A stretch of DNA of 8,901 nucleotides, from assembly GCA_900551655.1 (NCBI GenBank), contig URWM01000046.1, forward strand, positions 1-8,901. Direction: 5' to 3'. A program made the translations under genes and the position numbers. Each line of letters starts with the position of its first letter. The stretch's first letter is position 1. Below the pieces are notes generated by a model that ran no database searches, was not told the DNA's origin, and saw only the letters and a program-made list of their open reading frames with translations. The DNA comes from an uncultured Collinsella sp. (GTDB taxonomy: Bacteria; Actinomycetota; Coriobacteriia; Coriobacteriales; Coriobacteriaceae). Shown here piece by piece: positions 6,049-8,901 of the stretch.

Positions 6049-8196
6049 ATGGATCTTATCGCCCAGCTCGCCCGCGAGCTCAACCTTAAGGCCGCCAACA
6101 TCGAGGCGGCCGTCAAGCTCATCGACGAGGGCAACACCATTCCCTTTATCTCGCGCTACCGCAAGGAAGCCACAGGCGGAATGGACGACGTCGCCCTGCG
6201 CACACTCGACGAGCGCCTGTCTTACCTGCGCAATCTTGAACAGCGCAAAGAGGACGTCATTCTGCTCATCGACGCCCAGGGCAAGCTCACGCCCGAGCTC
6301 GAGCAGCAGATTCGCGAGGCCACACAGCTCCAGCGTGTCGAGGACCTCTACAAGCCCTACCGCAAAAAGCGCATGACTCGCGCGCAGAAGGCCCGCGAGG
6401 CAGGCCTGGAGCCGCTCGCCAACATGATTATCATGCAGGCCTCGGCCAAGGGCAGCGCGCTCGACGCCGCCGCGGCATACGTCAACGAGGAAGCTGGCTT
6501 CGACACGCCCGAGAAGGCGCTCGCCGGCGCGGCGGACATCGTGGCCGAGACGGTGGCCGAGGACCCCGAGAACGTCGCCGACCTGCGCGCCTTTACGCAA
6601 AACACCGCCGACATCGTCGTCGAGGCCACCGACCCCACCGAGAAGACCCCCTACGAGCCGTACTACAGCTATGACGAGCCGCTGCGCCGTATACCCAACC
6701 ACCGCGTGCTGGCTATCGACCGCGGTGAGCGCGAGGGCAAGCTCCGCGTGCGCGTGAACGTCGACGGCGCCGCCGCCACGGCACGCCTCGGCAGCCGTTG
6801 GCCCCGACGCCAGGGTGTGTTTGCTCCCGTCTTCGATGCCGCCATCGCCGACGGCTACAAGCGCCTCATGGCCCCCTCGCTGGAGCGCGAGGCCCGCGCC
6901 AAGCTCACCGTTCGCGCCCAGACCGAGGCCATCAACGTTTTTGCCAAGAATCTCGAGGGCTTGCTCTCGGCACGCCCCGTCCGTGGCGCCCGCGTACTCG
7001 CGCTCGACCCGGGCTACCGCACCGGCTGCAAGGTCGCCGTCATGGACGAGACCGGCAAGCTGCTCGACCACGGCGTGGTCTACCCCACCAAGCCGCGCCA
7101 CGACGTCGCCGGCACCAAGCGCGAGCTCGCCCGCCTCGTCAAAAAGGACAGCGTCAACACCATCGTCATCGGCAACGGCACCGCCAGCCGCGAGACCGAA
7201 GAAGTCGTCTCGGAGTTCATTGCCGAGCAGGCACCCGGACTGCGATACACCATCGTCAACGAGGCCGGCGCATCGGTGTACTCCGCCTCCGAGCTCGCCA
7301 GCCAGGAGTATCCCGATCTGGACGTCACCGTGCGTGGCGCCATGAGCCTGGGCCGCCGTCTACAGGACCCGCTGGCAGAGCTCGTCAAGATCCCGCCCCA
7401 GTCCATCGGCGTTGGCCAGTACCAGCACGACCTTGACCAGGCCGAGCTCTCGCGCACCCTGGGCCACGTGGTGGAAGACGTCGTCAACCGCGTAGGCGTC
7501 GACGTGAACACCGCAAGCGCGAGCCTGCTGGGATACGTGTCGGGCATCACGCCGAGCGTGGCCAAGAATATCGTGGCCTACCGCGAGGAAAACGGCGCCT
7601 TTACCGATCGCCGTCAGCTTAAGAAGGTCCCCAAGCTGGGGCCCAAGGCATATCTCAACGCCGCGGGCTTCCTGCGCATCAGCGGCGGCAAGAACCCGCT
7701 CGACGCGACGAGCGTCCACCCCGAGAGCTACGAGGTGGCCACGTCCGTCCTGGAACGCGCCGGCGTTAAAGCCAGCGAGCTCAGCCGCGGCGGCGTGCCC
7801 GACATTGAGCGCCGTCTGGGCAGCATCTCGGCACTGGCAAGCGGCCTGGACTGCGGCACCCTCACGCTCATCGACATCGTCAACGAGCTCAAGAAGCCCG
7901 GCCGCGACCCGCGCGACGACGCGCCCGAGGTGGTCTTTAGCCGCTCGGCGCTTTCCATCGACGACCTGGAACCCGGCATGGAGCTCAAGGGCACGGTGCG
8001 CAACGTCGTCGACTTTGGCGCGTTCGTCGACGTGGGCGTGCACCAGGACGGCCTCGTACATATCTCTAAGCTGGCCAACCGCTTTGTCAAGCACCCGAGC
8101 GACGTGGTACGCGTCGGCGACACGGTAAAGGTGTGGGTAGAGAAGGTCGACCGCGACCGCAAAAAGATCTCCCTGACCATGGTGCAGGGGAAGTAA
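6049..8196 (+). CDS. tex: Tex-family S1 RNA-binding transcription accessory protein
   Basis: A cytoplasmic nucleic-acid-binding protein, the bacterial relative of eukaryotic Spt6, thought to act on transcription and RNA handling. 715 residues. The N-terminal helical region begins with the family signature IPFISRYRKEATGGMD (31-46). The YqgF/RNase-H-like domain starts around 315 with LALDPGYRTGCK (318-328), and continues with a NEAGASVYSASELA segment (404-417). Tandem helix-hairpin-helix motifs cover about 485-545 (VNTASASLLGYVSGI, then LKKVPKLGPKAYLNAAGFLRI after an extended YREENGAF). The C-terminal S1 domain is at about 643-711 (GTVRNVVDFGAFVDVGVHQDGLVHIS). I chose the ATG at 6049 because AAGGAG (6039-6044) lies 4 bases upstream and the protein then begins like other Tex proteins. 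An upstream ATG at 5962 falls inside the palindromic repeat and is unlikely. Slightly shorter than E. coli Tex; all core domains are present. Confidence 0.95.
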   Translation: MDLIAQLARELNLKAANIEAAVKLIDEGNTIPFISRYRKEATGGMDDVALRTLDERLSYLRNLEQRKEDVILLIDAQGKLTPELEQQIREATQLQRVEDLYKPYRKKRMTRAQKAREAGLEPLANMIIMQASAKGSALDAAAAYVNEEAGFDTPEKALAGAADIVAETVAEDPENVADLRAFTQNTADIVVEATDPTEKTPYEPYYSYDEPLRRIPNHRVLAIDRGEREGKLRVRVNVDGAAATARLGSRWPRRQGVFAPVFDAAIADGYKRLMAPSLEREARAKLTVRAQTEAINVFAKNLEGLLSARPVRGARVLALDPGYRTGCKVAVMDETGKLLDHGVVYPTKPRHDVAGTKRELARLVKKDSVNTIVIGNGTASRETEEVVSEFIAEQAPGLRYTIVNEAGASVYSASELASQEYPDLDVTVRGAMSLGRRLQDPLAELVKIPPQSIGVGQYQHDLDQAELSRTLGHVVEDVVNRVGVDVNTASASLLGYVSGITPSVAKNIVAYREENGAFTDRRQLKKVPKLGPKAYLNAAGFLRISGGKNPLDATSVHPESYEVATSVLERAGVKASELSRGGVPDIERRLGSISALASGLDCGTLTLIDIVNELKKPGRDPRDDAPEVVFSRSALSIDDLEPGMELKGTVRNVVDFGAFVDVGVHQDGLVHISKLANRFVKHPSDVVRVGDTVKVWVEKVDRDRKKISLTMVQGK

Positions 8197-8205
8197 ACCG
8201 CCAAA

Positions 8206-8420
8206 GCAAGGGTCCCCCCGGTAGCGACGTGCAAAATCGCGAGTATTCTGCAAATTCCGCCGTTCCGGATGCCCCTCAGAGGCGAAAAAGCAAAAACAGC
8301 CCCCGTTTTAGCGTCGTCAGAGCCAAAACGGGGGCTGTTCCGTGCTTTATCTAGCTGGTAAAAGCCTTTACCTTGCTGAATACTCTCAATTTTGCACGGC
8401 GCAGGCGGGGGTACCTTTGC
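8206..8420. repeat. 215-bp nested inverted-repeat element (MITE-like) downstream of tex
   Basis: Bases 8206-8253 and the reverse complement of 8373-8420 align without gaps over 48 positions with 39 matches. The best-kept block reads CGTGCAAAAT...GAGTATTC.GCAA, and the outer ends read GGT.CCCCCG. Inside lies a second, perfect 15-bp inverted repeat (8295-8309 / 8325-8339). No protein is supported. The arms diverge from each other by 19 percent, so this is not a simple recent hairpin. It could be a mobile palindromic element, or two copies of a 3'-end motif, one for each of the converging genes tex and transaldolase. Confidence 0.75.
8285..8341 (-). terminator. Intrinsic terminator in the tex-transaldolase convergent spacer
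   Basis: AACAGCCCCCGTTTT (8295-8309) pairs perfectly with AAAACGGGGGCTGTT (8325-8339). Read on the minus strand the stem runs into TTTTTGCTTTTT, a strong terminator tail, so it can stop transcription coming from the transaldolase gene. On the plus strand the tail is weak, but the stem could still serve tex. It forms the core of the larger inverted-repeat element. Confidence 0.8.
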
Positions 8421-8422
8421 CC

Positions 8423-8441
8423 ACGGCAGGATATGGAAACC
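8423..8441 (-). repeat. 19-bp direct duplicate of the transaldolase 3' end (copy 1)
   Basis: ACGGCAGGATATGGAAACC occurs here and again at 8580-8598, where it encodes the last residues (GFHILP) of the transaldolase. Here the sequence is non-coding and lies 157 bases away in the same orientation. The flanks on both sides differ between copies, so the duplication is exactly 19 bp. Confidence 0.85.
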
Positions 8442-8474
8442 AATCACCAACCTACTGGCAAGTTCGTGTCGGCA

Positions 8475-8547
8475 GCCCCGGCCTTTCCTTTGCCTGGCGC
8501 GACCCTCGCGAAGCGAGTGAGCGATAGAGGAAAGGAAAGGCCGGGGC
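8475..8547. repeat. 73-bp strong palindrome immediately downstream of transaldolase
   Basis: A perfect 17-bp stem, 8475-8491 with 8531-8547 (GCCCCGGCCTTTCCTTT and its complement), encloses an inner hairpin CTCGC-GAA-GCGAG (8505-8517). On the minus strand it lies about 30 bases after the transaldolase stop and could act in termination or mRNA 3'-end protection, but no T-run follows. It lies wholly between the two 19-bp direct repeats. REP-like or terminator-like. Confidence 0.75.
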
Positions 8548-8577
8548 GAACAACCCTCGGAGCAGCCAGTGCTCACG

Positions 8578-8877
8578 TTACGGCAGGATATGGAAACCGA
8601 GTGCCGCGATATCTTTGGCAAAGCCGCGGACGGTGTCGAGCGAGACCTCGTACGGATCACGGCCGATGTTCTTGCGCTTGGCCAGGATGCTGTTGGGCAC
8701 CGTGATGATCTGGCAACCGCAGGCCTCGGCCTGGTAAATGTTGATGAGCTCGCGCGTGGATGCCCACAGGACCTCGCAGTTGGGCTTAGCGGCGGCCTTC
8801 TTGACCGACTCCGTCATAAACGGAATGGGGTCGACGCCGGTATCGGCGATACGGCCGGCAAAGAGCGAGATAATAGA
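8578..8877 (-). CDS. Transaldolase-family protein, 3' part only (cut by contig end)
   Basis: The C-terminal 99 residues of a TIM-barrel aldolase of the transaldolase / fructose-6-phosphate aldolase type, a cytoplasmic enzyme of the non-oxidative pentose phosphate or related sugar-phosphate pathways. Supporting motifs are ISLFAGRIADTGVDP, the late-barrel strand usually written SpfvGRi.D in relatives, then VLWASTRELINIYQAEACGCQIITVP, where the WAS.RE and aCG..IitVp segments are family hallmarks. The Schiff-base lysine would lie upstream and is not in the window. A continuous frame extends to an ATG at 8895, but its first six residues (MCIRDR) are translated adapter and are not real. The stop TAA coincides with a 19-bp block that is repeated downstream. 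The precise member (Tal, FSA or an uncharacterised relative) cannot be told from this fragment. Confidence 0.85.
   Translation of the reverse strand, partial: SIISLFAGRIADTGVDPIPFMTESVKKAAAKPNCEVLWASTRELINIYQAEACGCQIITVPNSILAKRKNIGRDPYEVSLDTVRGFAKDIAALGFHILP
8580..8598 (-). repeat. 19-bp direct duplicate of the transaldolase 3' end (copy 2, coding)
   Basis: This is the coding copy of ACGGCAGGATATGGAAACC. The transaldolase TAA stop (8578-8580) overlaps its last base, so the duplicated block ends exactly at the gene end. See copy 1 at 8423-8441. Confidence 0.85.
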
Positions 8878-8878
8878 C

Positions 8879-8901
8879 CTGTCTCTTATACACATCTGAC
8901 G
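8879..8901. other. Illumina Nextera transposase adapter (sequencing artefact)
   Basis: The last 23 bases are the Tn5 mosaic end CTGTCTCTTATACACATCT followed by GACG, which is the start of the reverse complement of the Nextera read-1 adapter. This is untrimmed library sequence at a contig end. Read on the minus strand it gives the well-known artefactual N-terminus MCIRDR. Confidence 0.97.

Larger units (their letters stand above)
8197..8577. other. 381-base convergent non-coding spacer
   Basis: No gene is supported between the tex stop and the transaldolase stop. The space is almost filled by repeat structure: the nested inverted-repeat element, the first copy of the 19-bp duplicate and the 73-bp palindrome. 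Open frames crossing it on either strand lack family similarity and ribosome sites. Confidence 0.7.

Noticed and set aside
6031..7101. Long minus-strand frames opposite tex (also 7360-8253)
   Set aside because: They are antisense shadows of a clear Tex gene, with low-complexity Gly/Val/Leu-rich translations and no ribosome sites.
8206..8420. CRISPR array or tandem repeat
   Set aside because: There are only two arms and they are inverted, not direct repeats with regular spacers; no cas genes are nearby.
7728..8660. A 310-residue minus-strand frame spanning the spacer and overlapping both tex and the transaldolase end
   Set aside because: It overlaps tex antisense and reads through the repeat elements. 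It includes a second GFHILP only because of the 19-bp duplicate; there is no family similarity.

Overview
The window looks like a chromosomal segment of a GC-rich gut actinomycete, most likely Coriobacteriia and probably close to Collinsella. This rests on strong G/C bias at third codon positions, AAGGAG-type ribosome binding sites, the gene content, and intergenic spacers rich in long palindromes. No rRNA or marker gene in the window proves the taxonomy. The right end is a contig end: the last 23 bases are Illumina Nextera adapter, not genome.

Layout, left to right. (1) Bases 1-1009: the 3' part of a GT28/MGDG-synthase-like glycolipid glycosyltransferase, cut by the window start. (2) About 1172-1204: a terminator hairpin between two converging genes. 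(3) 1212-2090, minus strand: a LysR-type regulator. (4) 2324-5637, plus strand, divergent from the regulator: a three-gene cluster of a short-chain dehydrogenase, an OFA-type major facilitator transporter and a Gfo/Idh/MocA oxidoreductase. A strong intrinsic terminator follows at 5711-5746. (5) 6049-8196: the S1-domain RNA-binding protein Tex, with a long palindromic element just upstream of its promoter region. (6) 8197-8577: a 381-base non-coding spacer holding a 215-bp nested inverted-repeat element, a second strong palindrome and a 19-bp duplication of the end of the next gene. (7) 8578-8877, minus strand: the 3' part of a transaldolase-family gene, cut by the contig end.

How the genes fit together. 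The regulator, dehydrogenase, transporter and second dehydrogenase form a compact inducible-catabolism layout. My inference is that the transporter brings in a small hydroxylated or carboxylated compound (sugar acid, polyol or cyclitol), that the two NAD(P)-dependent enzymes oxidise or interconvert it, and that the LysR protein senses it. The substrate cannot be read from the sequence. The glycosyltransferase, Tex and transaldolase are probably unrelated core functions.

The least explained part of the window is the set of different palindromic intergenic elements around tex. They look like non-autonomous dispersed repeats (MITE or REP-like), but a genome-wide copy count would be needed to show this.
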